From: UBA6522 sp965221035
GTDB lineage: Bacteria > Pseudomonadota > Gammaproteobacteria > Steroidobacterales > Rariloculaceae
Assembly: GCA_965221035.1 (NCBI GenBank)
Contig: OZ244860.1
Location: 2,666,001-2,730,000, forward strand
Direction of reading: 5' to 3'
Length of the DNA stretch: 64,000 nucleotides
The notes beneath the pieces are model-generated. The model saw only the letters and a list, made by a program, of their open reading frames with translations. It had not been told where the DNA came from and ran no database searches. Both the position numbers and the translations under genes were made by a program. Numbering within the stretch: position 1 is the first letter of the stretch; the number at the start of each line of letters is the position of its first letter. Below are positions 52,715 through 60,877 of this stretch, piece by piece.

Positions 52715-54526
52715 ATGAACAAATCATGCGGCAGGAAGTTCTTTCGCTTGCTGGCGGCAGCGCTAACGGTTGTCCTCGCAGACGCCACGGCGCTGGCCCA
52801 GGAATCTTCGGAATCCGATCTGCTCAGGGTTCTGCGCACGCTGGACACCAACGGCGACATGGAGCTTTCCACCGACGAGATCCAGGCCGCCACGGAGCGG
52901 CTCTCGGCTCTGGACATTGATGGAAACGGGGAGATCGACCTTGAAGAGATGGGCGGACCGGCGCTCATACGCGGAATGATTCGCCAGCAGACGGTGGTGC
53001 GCATCCTGGACCGCGATGGTGACCTGGTGATTTCCGCGGAGGAACTCTCCGAAGCGGGCCGCAACCTCGCGCGGCTGGACGACAACGGTGACTGGCGTCT
53101 CGACACCGAAGAACTGGGCACGAACCTGGGCGATGCAGTGGCCGACGACGACGCCACCGTCGCGGCCAATCCCAACTTCTACCGCATGAACGCCTGGGTC
53201 GAGGAGATGGAGGGCCCCATCCTGCCCGGCGAGGACGGACGCGCCTTTGAAGGATATACGTTGATTCACGACTCCGCGTTCGGCTATCACAACGCCAATC
53301 GGATCTATCTGATCGACAGCGACGGCGCCGTTGCGCACGAGTGGGAGCCGGGACCCTGGCAATACGATGCCGCGATCGCCTACCTGCTACCGAACGGGTT
53401 GCTGCTGCGCACCGTGTCGAAGAATGACTGGCTGCACATGAGGGCGTTTCCCGTCGGCGCGAACGGAACCGTGCAACTGCTGGACTGGGACAGCAACGTG
53501 GTGTGGGAATACGAAATGGACGTGCCCGGCAAGCACGTCCTGCACCACGACGTGGAGTATCTGCCCAATGGCAACATCCTCGCCGTGGCCTATCAGGGGT
53601 TCAGCAACGAGGAAGCCATGTCCATGGGCTGGGACGGCGAATATCCCGATCATCCCCGGCGTATCGTCTGGTTCAACAAGATCGTCGAGTTGGAGCCCAA
53701 CCTGGAGGACGGTTCGACGGAGATCGTCTGGCAGTGGAACAGCTGGGATCACCTGGTCCAGGACAAGTTTCCCGACCGCCCCAACTACGGTGACGTCAGC
53801 GCCGAATCAGGCAAGCTCGACGTCAATTTTCTGCGGGACAATTACGTGCTCTTCAATGCCGGACAGATTCACCATGTCAACACCGTGGAATATCACGACG
53901 AGTGGGACCTGATCGTCCTGAGTTCGGCCATTCACGGCGAACTGTGGTTCATCGATCACAGTACCACCATGGAAGAGGCCGCCGGCGACAGCGGAGGCCG
54001 TTACGGCGTGGGCGGCGACCTGGTTTACCGGTGGGGCAACCCGGCGTCCACCAAGACGGGCACGCTTCATGACGCCATACTCTGGTGGCAGCACGATCCG
54101 AACTGGATCGGGGAGGGGCTCCCCGGCGCGGGCAACATGCTGGTCTACAACAACGGCACGAAACGGGGGAGCGACGGCAGGCATCATCCCGACATGGGCC
54201 AGGATTTTGAGCAGTCCTGGGCGGAAATCCTGGAAATCGCGCTGCCAACCGACGACGAAGGCCGTTTTGACACGGGCCGGGAAACGGAAATCGTCTGGTC
54301 CTGGAACCGGGACTCAACGGAGGACTATTTCTCCCCCTTCATGAGCGGCGCCATGCGCATGCCCAATGGCAACACGATCTTCGTCAATGCCCACAACAAG
54401 CACATCATCGAGGTGACGCTGGAGGGCGAGCGTGTGCTCGACTACCGCGTGCCCGGTCCCGGGCGCATGTACCGGATCTACAAGTACCCCGTGGACTATC
54501 CGGCATTCGACGGGCGTGATCTCTGA
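52715..54526 (+). CDS. Exported arylsulfotransferase with four EF-hands
   Basis: A 603-residue protein. The signal peptide is FFRLLAAALTVVLADATALA. Residues 35-140 hold four complete EF-hand calcium loops (DTNGDMELSTDE, DIDGNGEIDLEE, DRDGDLVISAEE, DDNGDWRLDTEE). The rest is an ASST-type propeller: GYTLIHDSAFGYHNANRIYLID, HHDVEYLPNGNILAVAYQGF, IVWQWNSWDHLVQDKFPD, NAGQIHHVNTVEYHDEWDLI and SGAMRMPNGNTIFVNAHNKH. PAPS-independent sulfotransferases move sulfate between phenols. The EF-hand fusion suggests calcium-dependent folding outside the cytoplasm. A sulfatase elsewhere in the window may be functionally related. Confidence 0.88.
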   Translation: MNKSCGRKFFRLLAAALTVVLADATALAQESSESDLLRVLRTLDTNGDMELSTDEIQAATERLSALDIDGNGEIDLEEMGGPALIRGMIRQQTVVRILDRDGDLVISAEELSEAGRNLARLDDNGDWRLDTEELGTNLGDAVADDDATVAANPNFYRMNAWVEEMEGPILPGEDGRAFEGYTLIHDSAFGYHNANRIYLIDSDGAVAHEWEPGPWQYDAAIAYLLPNGLLLRTVSKNDWLHMRAFPVGANGTVQLLDWDSNVVWEYEMDVPGKHVLHHDVEYLPNGNILAVAYQGFSNEEAMSMGWDGEYPDHPRRIVWFNKIVELEPNLEDGSTEIVWQWNSWDHLVQDKFPDRPNYGDVSAESGKLDVNFLRDNYVLFNAGQIHHVNTVEYHDEWDLIVLSSAIHGELWFIDHSTTMEEAAGDSGGRYGVGGDLVYRWGNPASTKTGTLHDAILWWQHDPNWIGEGLPGAGNMLVYNNGTKRGSDGRHHPDMGQDFEQSWAEILEIALPTDDEGRFDTGRETEIVWSWNRDSTEDYFSPFMSGAMRMPNGNTIFVNAHNKHIIEVTLEGERVLDYRVPGPGRMYRIYKYPVDYPAFDGRDL

Positions 54527-54534
54527 GCACTGTT

Positions 54535-54918
54535 GTGAACTACCTGTGGGTCGGGCTTGGCAGCGCGCTCGGCGGCATGGCACGGTACGGCTGTTCGGGC
54601 CTGGCTGCCCGCTATCTCGGTGTCCCGTTCCCCTGGGGCACCCTGTTCGTCAACGTTTCCGGATCCCTGGTCATCGGTTTCCTGGCAACACTGGCGGTGC
54701 CTGACGGCCGCCTGCTCGGTTCCGAGGCTGCCCGAACCTTCCTGATGATCGGGGTTTGCGGGGGATTCACCACATTTTCCTCGTTCAGCATCGAGACGCT
54801 CGATCTGGCCCGCGATGGCCAGTGGCAGTGGGCAACCGCGAACGCCGTGTTTTCGCTGGTCCTGTGTCTGCTCGCCGTCTGGGTAGGACACCTCGGTGCA
54901 GTGACGATCAGCCGATGA
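54535..54918 (+). CDS. crcB: Fluoride channel CrcB/Fluc
   Basis: A 127-residue membrane protein. The GTG start follows the sulfotransferase stop by 8 bases. YLWVGLGSALGGMARYGCSG, FPWGTLFVNVSGSLVIGFLAT, FLMIGVCGGFTTFSSFSIETLDL and a fourth helix VFSLVLCLLAVWVGHLGAV carry the fluoride-channel signatures (GALGGMxR, GTLxVNxxGS, GxCGGxTTFSTF). Works as a dual-topology dimer. There is no fluoride riboswitch upstream. Confidence 0.96.
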   Translation: MNYLWVGLGSALGGMARYGCSGLAARYLGVPFPWGTLFVNVSGSLVIGFLATLAVPDGRLLGSEAARTFLMIGVCGGFTTFSSFSIETLDLARDGQWQWATANAVFSLVLCLLAVWVGHLGAVTISR

Positions 54919-55003
54919 CACACATGTCGCGCATGAACCGGTTATAGGCAACAAGGTCCGCCGTGACGACGCGCAACAGGTAGTCATGGCCGCCGGACGA
55001 TCG
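54908..55003 (-). pseudogene. Remnant of an Lrp/AsnC-family regulator
   Basis: On the minus strand the frame GGHDYLLRVVTADLVAYNRF ends in a TGA at 54908-54910. The pattern GxxDYLLRVVxxDLxAYxRF is the start of the Lrp/AsnC effector (RAM) domain, but the DNA-binding domain and the rest of the RAM domain are missing. The upstream side is cut by a long inverted repeat. The last three bases overlap the convergent crcB end. Confidence 0.6.
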
Positions 55004-55143
55004 GGGGCACGAGCGAACAGCCCTTGCGTGCGTCGTGGGCGCAGAGCGGGCCAAGGATGGCGCAGAGCGAAGCGCCCCCGATTCGAGCCGCGCCAGGATG
55101 GCGCGGGGAGATAAAGCACGCAAGGGCTGTTTGCTCGTGCCCC
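55004..55143. repeat. 140-bp inverted-repeat element
   Basis: Two 28-base arms (55004-55031 and 55116-55143) are complementary with one mismatch, enclosing 84 bases. The arms start GGGGCACGAGC and end TTGCGTGC. The inner part contains two copies of a GGATGGCGC-type motif. It lies between crcB and the gentisate dioxygenase gene and next to the Lrp remnant. It could be a MITE-like or REP-like element, or a large transcription-terminating structure. Confidence 0.75.
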
Positions 55144-56238
55144 TTACGCGTCATCAGATCCAATATCGCCCCTTTGTTCCCGCCAAAGCCCGAGCTTCTC
55201 CTGCAATCCCCGGTCGGAAAAACTGAACAGCACCACGTCATCATCGCCGGCGATGTGTCGGTGCCGCGCCCAGATAGGCACCGCGAATGAATCCTTGGGC
55301 CCCCATTCCAGCACGGTGTCTCCGATTTCCGTGCGTCCGTTGCCTTCGACCACCGAGTAGACGCAGCCGTCGGTCTGACGGCAGGGTGTCCCGCTGAACC
55401 CGGCCGGCAGCAGCTGCAGGAAGGCCGACAGCGTCGGGATGGCGTCGTCGCCGGTCAGCGGATTCGTGTAGCGTGTTTTCACGCCGTGACACGAATCGGG
55501 TTCCCCTGAACGGCTGATCGTCTCCAGCGCCTCGCGGGTCCGTTCAAAGGTGTAGTTGACGATGGGGGTATAGTTTGCGCGGTGCCCATGCCCAAGTGGG
55601 GTGATTCCCATCCCGTAGCGAACCGCCGAATCCCCCGGCGGGCGGGTCTCCGGGTGCTGAAAGCCCGGATACGCCTCAAAATATGTCAACCCCAGCTTGT
55701 TGGTGAGCGGCCAGTCGAGCCCGTCCAGCCAGATGATGGGCTCATCGGTCTCGTTGCCGTGGTCGTGCCAGGTTCTGGACGGTGTGACCACGAAGTCGCC
55801 GGGTTGCATGTATGTGCGCTCGCCGTTGACGGCGGTGTAGGCACCACCGCCTTCGATAATGAACCGGAAAGCGGCGGGGCTATGCCGATGCGAGGGCGCC
55901 ACCTCTCCCGGCATCACCAGCTGGTAGCCCGCATAGATCGTCGGGGTGACGGCCATCCGCGGCGCGAGGCCCGGATTCATCAACGCCAGGACACGGCGTT
56001 CGGCCTCCTCGGCCGAGATGATGTCGGCGCTTCGCATCACCAGTGGCCGGACATCCGAGTAGCGCCACAATGCCGGCTGCATTCCGGGTCCCGGCCTGGT
56101 CTGCGAAGCAAAGGTGTTCATGACTTCCCACAGCGGCCTGAGCATCGCGCCCTCCACTTCACGGTAGTAGTCCGGATGGGCGTCGCGTAGTGCTTCCGTG
56201 TCGACGTGCACATGCCTTGGTTCTGGTCTGGTTGCCAT
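55144..56238 (-). CDS. Gentisate 1,2-dioxygenase-like cupin protein
   Basis: A 364-residue bicupin. The ATG at MATRPEPRHVHVDTEAL gives the family's N terminus (DYYREVEGAMLRPLWEVM). The iron-binding cupin motif is APSHRHSPAAFRFIIEGGGAYTAVNGERTYMQPGDFVVTPSRTWHDHGN (His-x-His plus later His), and SVVEGNGRTEIGDTVLEWGPKDSFAVPIWARHRH is the second cupin. Gentisate dioxygenase opens gentisate to maleylpyruvate; closely related enzymes use salicylate or hydroxynaphthoate. A FAH-family hydrolase begins 44 bases upstream, the usual partner. Its start region has no strong binding site. Confidence 0.9.
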   Translation of the reverse strand: MATRPEPRHVHVDTEALRDAHPDYYREVEGAMLRPLWEVMNTFASQTRPGPGMQPALWRYSDVRPLVMRSADIISAEEAERRVLALMNPGLAPRMAVTPTIYAGYQLVMPGEVAPSHRHSPAAFRFIIEGGGAYTAVNGERTYMQPGDFVVTPSRTWHDHGNETDEPIIWLDGLDWPLTNKLGLTYFEAYPGFQHPETRPPGDSAVRYGMGITPLGHGHRANYTPIVNYTFERTREALETISRSGEPDSCHGVKTRYTNPLTGDDAIPTLSAFLQLLPAGFSGTPCRQTDGCVYSVVEGNGRTEIGDTVLEWGPKDSFAVPIWARHRHIAGDDDVVLFSFSDRGLQEKLGLWREQRGDIGSDDA

Positions 56239-56282
56239 GTCAGCTTGCTTCAGGACCGTGCCGATGTCTCGGCCTTCTCCCG

Positions 56283-57140
56283 TCAGCGGACCGGAACGCG
56301 CATGGCGCCGAGGCCCTGGATTTCGCACTCCAGCACGTCTCCGGGCCTGACGGGCCCGACGCCGGCCGGCGTGCCGGTATAGATCACGTCGCCCGGCAGG
56401 AGCGTGTGGAACTCGGAGCACTTGGAGATCAACATCTGAACATCGTAAATCAGATGGCGGGTATTGGAGTCCTGGCGAATCTCGCCGTTGAGTTTCAGGC
56501 TGAGGTCCAGATCGTTCGGGTCGTCAATCTCGTCCGCGGTCGTGAGCCACGGCCCCAGCACGGAGTAGGTGTCGACGGACTTGCGCATGCTGCGGTCTTC
56601 GACGCCCCGCACGGTCATGTCCAGACCCACGGCGTATCCGGCGATGCATTGAAGCGCCTGCTCCCGCGAGACGCCGCGGACTTCGCGCCCGATCACCACC
56701 GCAAGTTCAACTTCATGGTCTGTCCGCCGGTCCGGAAAACTGCGCACAATCCCTTCGGCCGGACCCACCAGCGAGGACACCGCCTTCAGGAAACATAGCG
56801 ATTCGCTGATGGGCCTGAGCGCCTTCTGATCAAATACGGCTCCCCCATCCTCCTTCGCTTCGTCCATGTGAAGCTGGTAGTTGACGGGAGCGCCAAGCAG
56901 TTTGGTGGGATTGGCCACCGGGCTGTAGAGATCCACCTTGTCGAGGTCGTGACGCACGGCTTCTGCGCTCAAGCTGTCCACTCGTTCCCGAACCGCATCC
57001 AGGTGACGGATCAGCAGGTCTCCACGCGCCGGCAATGGCCAGCGAACCGCCGGAATGACGTCGAGCGCCGCGGTTACGTCGAGCACGACATCCCCCTGAA
57101 CGCAACCCAGCCTCGTCTCGTTGAAACGGCACAGTTTCAT
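56283..57140 (-). CDS. Fumarylacetoacetate hydrolase family protein
   Basis: A 285-residue FAH-type hydrolase. LLGAPVNYQLHMDEA, DHEVELAVVIGREVRGVSREQALQCIAGYAVGLDMTVRG, GPWLTTADEIDDPNDL and LPGDVIYTGTPAGVGPVRPGDVLECEIQGLG are the family blocks and include the acidic metal ligands. Upstream of the gentisate-dioxygenase-like gene in the same direction, it probably hydrolyses fumarylpyruvate or maleylpyruvate, completing the ring-cleavage route to pyruvate and fumarate or maleate. This is inferred from the neighbour. Confidence 0.9.
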   Translation of the reverse strand: MKLCRFNETRLGCVQGDVVLDVTAALDVIPAVRWPLPARGDLLIRHLDAVRERVDSLSAEAVRHDLDKVDLYSPVANPTKLLGAPVNYQLHMDEAKEDGGAVFDQKALRPISESLCFLKAVSSLVGPAEGIVRSFPDRRTDHEVELAVVIGREVRGVSREQALQCIAGYAVGLDMTVRGVEDRSMRKSVDTYSVLGPWLTTADEIDDPNDLDLSLKLNGEIRQDSNTRHLIYDVQMLISKCSEFHTLLPGDVIYTGTPAGVGPVRPGDVLECEIQGLGAMRVPVR

Positions 57141-57254
57141 TTCCGAGGAGCCCTCGCAGAATCAACGTGTATTGTGGCACAGCAACCGGCAGCCAAAACT
57201 GGCGCTCGGTTGGCTGCTCGCTTTCCGATCCGGTTGCTCCGCCGTATCCGACTA

Positions 57255-57692
57255 TTACGGTGGCAGCGCTTCAAAGGGGTTGATCACGGGGATTCCCAAA
57301 GGGGCAAAATGACGGATGTTGCGCGTCAAGACGGTAAAGTCCCGGCTGGCAGCCGTCGCCCCAATGGCAAGATCGGCGAATCCGGGAGATTGGCCGATCG
57401 CCCGCGCTCTGTCCATCAACACGCCTGCCTCGTGCGCCGCCGCAATGTCAAACGGCAATATCCTGTCGCTGTAAAGATGAAGTACCAAGTCGAGCCACTC
57501 ACGAATCATCACGGCTTTGCCGGTGGCTCCGGTCCGCTTCAGCTTGGCGATGCCATCGCAAACTTCGGCTACCGTGACCGTGGACAGGAACAGGGCATCG
57601 GAGCGAGCGTCCATCCAATCAATCAATGCCGCACTCCTTGCTTGCCGTCCGGGTGCACCGACAGAAAGTATATTTGTGTCGACAAGGAACAC
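57255..57692 (-). CDS. vapC: VapC-type PIN-domain toxin
   Basis: A 145-residue PIN RNase. The first acidic residue is in FLVDTNILSV, the Glu in STVTVAEVCDGI, and later Asp in GFADLAIGATAASRDFTVLTRNIRHF, so the metal-binding set is complete. Toxins of this type cut tRNA or rRNA. The antitoxin gene ends 34 bases upstream. Confidence 0.92.
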   Translation of the reverse strand: MFLVDTNILSVGAPGRQARSAALIDWMDARSDALFLSTVTVAEVCDGIAKLKRTGATGKAVMIREWLDLVLHLYSDRILPFDIAAAHEAGVLMDRARAIGQSPGFADLAIGATAASRDFTVLTRNIRHFAPLGIPVINPFEALPP

Positions 57693-57726
57693 ACCAACTC
57701 ATCAGAAGTTTGGGCTGCGACCCTGG

Positions 57727-57969
57727 CTAAAATACCGGGTCGCGCGGTGGACTTGCGTCCCTTGGTGGTATATCGCCGTCTTCAATTCCGGACGCGGCTA
57801 ATAGCCGCCCGAATGATGGGACGTTGCGCAGGCGGTTCCACTCGTCCACGCCGACGATAACGGCTCGGGGCCGGCCATGGCACGTAATCAACGCGACCTC
57901 TCCCTGCGCCGCTCCTTCAACCAGCGCCGACAGTTTGGCCTTTGCGTCGCGTAGCTGTACATTGAGCAT
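57727..57969 (-). CDS. Phd/YefM-type antitoxin
   Basis: An 80-residue antitoxin. MLNVQLRDAKAKLSALVEGA and GEVALITCHGRPRAVIVGVDEW form the Phd DNA-binding fold; the C-terminal tail (RNVPSFGRLLAASGIEDGDIPPRDASP) would neutralise the toxin. GGAGAG precedes the ATG. It is followed by the PIN toxin, the regular order of such modules. Confidence 0.9.
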   Translation of the reverse strand: MLNVQLRDAKAKLSALVEGAAQGEVALITCHGRPRAVIVGVDEWNRLRNVPSFGRLLAASGIEDGDIPPRDASPPRDPVF

Positions 57970-58061
57970 GCTGACTCTCCGTAACCAATGTAGTCACATT
58001 AGTCGATTGCCCTGGCCCGCGCAATCCATGCCGACCGTCGAGAGTACAGAGTTTCGGGCCG

Positions 58062-59549
58062 CTACCACTCCACGGCGATGTACTTGGTCTCCATGTACTC
58101 CATCATTCCTTCGTGGGAACCCTCGCGGCCCAGGCCGCTCTGCTTGGATCCGCCAAACGGGGCTGCGGGGTCTGAAACCAGGCCGCGATTGAGGCCGATC
58201 ATTCCGGCTTCAAGTCGTTCGGAAACTGCCATGCCGCGTTTCAGGTTGCCGGTGTATAGGTAGGACACCAGGCCATATTCGGTGTCGTTGGCCGCCTGGA
58301 TCGCCTCGTCGTCGTCGCTGAACGGTACCACGGGGGCCACCGGGCCGAAGACCTCTTCCCGCAGGATGTCGGCCGATGGCGGTACCTGGCCCAGCACGGT
58401 CGGCGGGTAGTAGTGCCCGACACGGTCGAGCGGAGCGCCGCCGGTCAGAATCTCGGAACCGCGGGAAGTCGCATCGTCCACCAGCCGATGAATGTCCTTG
58501 ATCGCCCAAGCGTTGACCATGGGCCCGAGCTCGACATCGGGGTCCAGCCCCGGCCCGACCTTGACGGCCTCCATGGCGGCGGCGAACTTGTCGGTGAACT
58601 CGTCGTACACCGCGCGGTGGGCATAGAAACGATTGGCCGCGGTGCAGGCCTCGCCACCATTGCGCATCTTCGCGATCATCGCGCCCTGGACGGCGGCGTC
58701 GATGTCGGCGTCGTCGAAGACCAGGAACGGCGCGTTGCCCCCCAGTTCCATGGAGCAGTCCACGATACAGTCGGACGCGGACCGCAACAGGGCCCTTCCG
58801 ACTTCCGTCGAGCCGGTGAAGGATAGCTTGCGGACCAGCGGGTGATGCAGCATGGCGTCCACCACCTCGCCCGAGCGGCGCGACGGCACCACGTTCATCA
58901 CCCCCGGCGGAACGCCCGCCTCGGTGAGGATATCCGCCACGAGCAACGCCGTCAGCGGCGTATCCGACGCCGGTTTGAGGATCACCGGGCAGCCGGCGCC
59001 GATGGCCGGAGCGATCTTGCGGGTGGCCATGGCAGAGGGGTAGTTCCAGGGCGTGACGAGCACGCTGACGCCTATGGGTTGATGGAGCACGACGATCCGG
59101 TTGCCGCCGGAGGGAGAGGTGAGAATCTCGCCGTAGTTGCGAACGGTTTCCTCCGAATACCAGCGAAAGAACTCGTTCGCATAGTCGGTTTCCCCGTAGG
59201 CGTCGGGCAGCGCCTTGCCGTTTTCGCGCACGATGTACTCGGCGATGGTCTGGCGGTTTTCCCGGAGCAATTCCCAGGCGCGCCGCAGGACTTCGGCCCG
59301 TTCCCGGGGTGCCCGGCGGGCCCACTCGCGTCCGGCCGCGTGGGCCACCTCCACGGCATGGGTCACATCCGCGACGGTAGCGCTTGCGACTTCGGCGATG
59401 GTGGTTTCGGTAGACGGGTCCTCGACCGGGAAGGTTCCGCCGTCGGACGCGTCGCACCACTCACCGCCGATGAACAAACGGGTGCGCATTTCGGATACTG
59501 AACCAGTGTTGATCGGGTTTGCACTCACAGGTGGGACACTAATACTCAT
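58062..59549 (-). CDS. gabD: NAD(P)-dependent succinate-semialdehyde dehydrogenase family protein
   Basis: A 495-residue aldehyde dehydrogenase. VTPWNYPSAMATRKIAPAIGAGCPVILKPASDTPLTA holds the substrate and cofactor sites, ELGGNAP the catalytic Glu, and GGEACTAANRFYAHRAVYDEF the nucleophilic Cys. EEVFGPVAPVVPF and FGGSKQSGLGREGSHEGMMEYMETKYI fit the SSADH/GabD branch best, though other semialdehydes are possible. Its start overlaps the M24 gene by 11 bases, so the two are co-translated, downstream of the FmdB-like gene and the LacI operator. Confidence 0.92.
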   Translation of the reverse strand: MSISVPPVSANPINTGSVSEMRTRLFIGGEWCDASDGGTFPVEDPSTETTIAEVASATVADVTHAVEVAHAAGREWARRAPRERAEVLRRAWELLRENRQTIAEYIVRENGKALPDAYGETDYANEFFRWYSEETVRNYGEILTSPSGGNRIVVLHQPIGVSVLVTPWNYPSAMATRKIAPAIGAGCPVILKPASDTPLTALLVADILTEAGVPPGVMNVVPSRRSGEVVDAMLHHPLVRKLSFTGSTEVGRALLRSASDCIVDCSMELGGNAPFLVFDDADIDAAVQGAMIAKMRNGGEACTAANRFYAHRAVYDEFTDKFAAAMEAVKVGPGLDPDVELGPMVNAWAIKDIHRLVDDATSRGSEILTGGAPLDRVGHYYPPTVLGQVPPSADILREEVFGPVAPVVPFSDDDEAIQAANDTEYGLVSYLYTGNLKRGMAVSERLEAGMIGLNRGLVSDPAAPFGGSKQSGLGREGSHEGMMEYMETKYIAVEW

Positions 59550-60837
59550 TCGCGATAAAAAGGTCCTGTGCCGGGAAGAGCGTGATGACCCGGCAGCCGT
59601 CGGGTGTGACCACCACTTCCTCTTCGATGCGCGCCGCGCCGTTGCCGTCGGCCGCCGGGCAGTAGGTCTCCAGCGCGAACACCATGCCTTCCTGCAATTC
59701 GAAGGGACTGTCGAACGACACCAGCCGGCTGATGATCGGCCGCTCGTGCAGCGCCAGTCCCAATCCGTGGCCGAACTGCAGCCCGAAGGCTTCCATCTCG
59801 TTGGCGAAGCCGAATTCCGGCGCCTCAGGCCAAAGCGCCGCGATCTTGTCGGTGGTTACGCCGGGCCTGACCATGTCGATGGCGGCATCAATCCATTCAC
59901 GGGCGCGGGTATAGGCATCTCGCTGCGCCGGTGTCGCCGAGCCCACGTTGATCGTACGGTAGTAACAGGTGCGGTAACCCATGTACGACTGGATGACGTC
60001 GAAGAATGCCTGGTCGCCCGGTCGGTACATGCGATCGGTGAAATTGTGCGGGTGGGGACTGCAGCGCTCGCCGGACACCGCGTTGATCGCCTCCACATCG
60101 TCTGAACCCGATTCGTATAGTATCTTGTTGGCCAGCGCCACCATCTCGTTTTCCCTCGCGCCGGGCTTGAGCGCTTCGGAGATGCCCTGGTAGGCGCCGT
60201 CCACAATGGCCGCCGACATGTTGAGCAGCACGATTTCGTCCATGCTCTTGATCTGCCGGGCATCGAGCATGGTCTGCTGGCCATCCCGGACCTCAAGGCC
60301 CGCGGCCTGCAGCGCGAACATCATCGGCGGTTCGCAGATGTCCACGCCGACCGGCATGTCGGCGACACCTTCCAGCTGCAGCAATTGCCGGATCTCCTCG
60401 GCGGCCTGCCTGAACAGCCCGGCATCCTCGGGAACCGATCCGCGCAGTCCGAGCATGCCTGCCTTGCAGCGGTCCGTCTCCAGCCACGGCGCAAACAGGC
60501 GGTGGTGGGTCGCCGCCGAGCCGAAGTCCCACAGGTAGGGCTCGGAGTCGGCGGTGAACAGCGCATAGCGGCAGATCTTGTCGCGCGACCACTCGCCGAT
60601 CACGCTGCTGGTGATGTAACGAATGTTGTTGTTGTCGAAGCACAGTAGCGAGCCCAGGCCGGAGTCCCGCAGCGCCCAGCGGGTCCGGGCGACCCGGTAG
60701 CGCCGGAGTCGATCGAAATCGACACGTTCCTCGAAGTCCACCGACATCGGGCCGGGCGCGGCAATGGGTCGGGTCCAGTTCCAGTTTGTGTCCATGTCGC
60801 GGTTGGTCATCGTCGCGGTTGCCTCGTCAGCCGTCAT
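59539..60837 (-). CDS. M24 (creatinase/aminopeptidase P) family protein with altered metal site
   Basis: A 432-residue pita-bread-fold protein. The N-terminal domain has LCFDNNNIRYITSSVIGEW and TADSEPYLWDFGSA. The catalytic domain keeps the first Asp (FFDVIQSYMGY, about 280), His in FGHGLGLALHE (about 357), Glu in FALETYCP (about 390) and Glu in ARIEEEVVV; the second Asp of the expected D-x10-D pair is Cys (about 291, YRTCYYRT). Relatives include prolidases, creatinases, ectoine hydrolase and DMSP lyase DddP, whose N-terminal domain layout it resembles. The altered site makes a simple prolidase role doubtful. Confidence 0.85.
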   Translation of the reverse strand: MTADEATATMTNRDMDTNWNWTRPIAAPGPMSVDFEERVDFDRLRRYRVARTRWALRDSGLGSLLCFDNNNIRYITSSVIGEWSRDKICRYALFTADSEPYLWDFGSAATHHRLFAPWLETDRCKAGMLGLRGSVPEDAGLFRQAAEEIRQLLQLEGVADMPVGVDICEPPMMFALQAAGLEVRDGQQTMLDARQIKSMDEIVLLNMSAAIVDGAYQGISEALKPGARENEMVALANKILYESGSDDVEAINAVSGERCSPHPHNFTDRMYRPGDQAFFDVIQSYMGYRTCYYRTINVGSATPAQRDAYTRAREWIDAAIDMVRPGVTTDKIAALWPEAPEFGFANEMEAFGLQFGHGLGLALHERPIISRLVSFDSPFELQEGMVFALETYCPAADGNGAARIEEEVVVTPDGCRVITLFPAQDLFIANEY

Positions 60838-60877
60838 ATCCCACCCTGTAAAATTGATCTTTCAATTTGTGAAAAAC

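Noticed and set aside
54527..54534. A fluoride riboswitch upstream of crcB
   Set aside because: Only 8 bases separate crcB from the preceding gene, and no fluoride-motif sequence is visible there.
54984..55244. An 86-codon frame in the inverted-repeat region
   Set aside because: It crosses the repeat and the dioxygenase gene antisense and has no protein-like pattern.
59539..60837. Calling the M24 protein the DMSP lyase DddP
   Set aside because: The N-terminal layout is similar, but one metal-ligand Asp is Cys and no DMSP-linked neighbour (acuK, dddT) is in the window.
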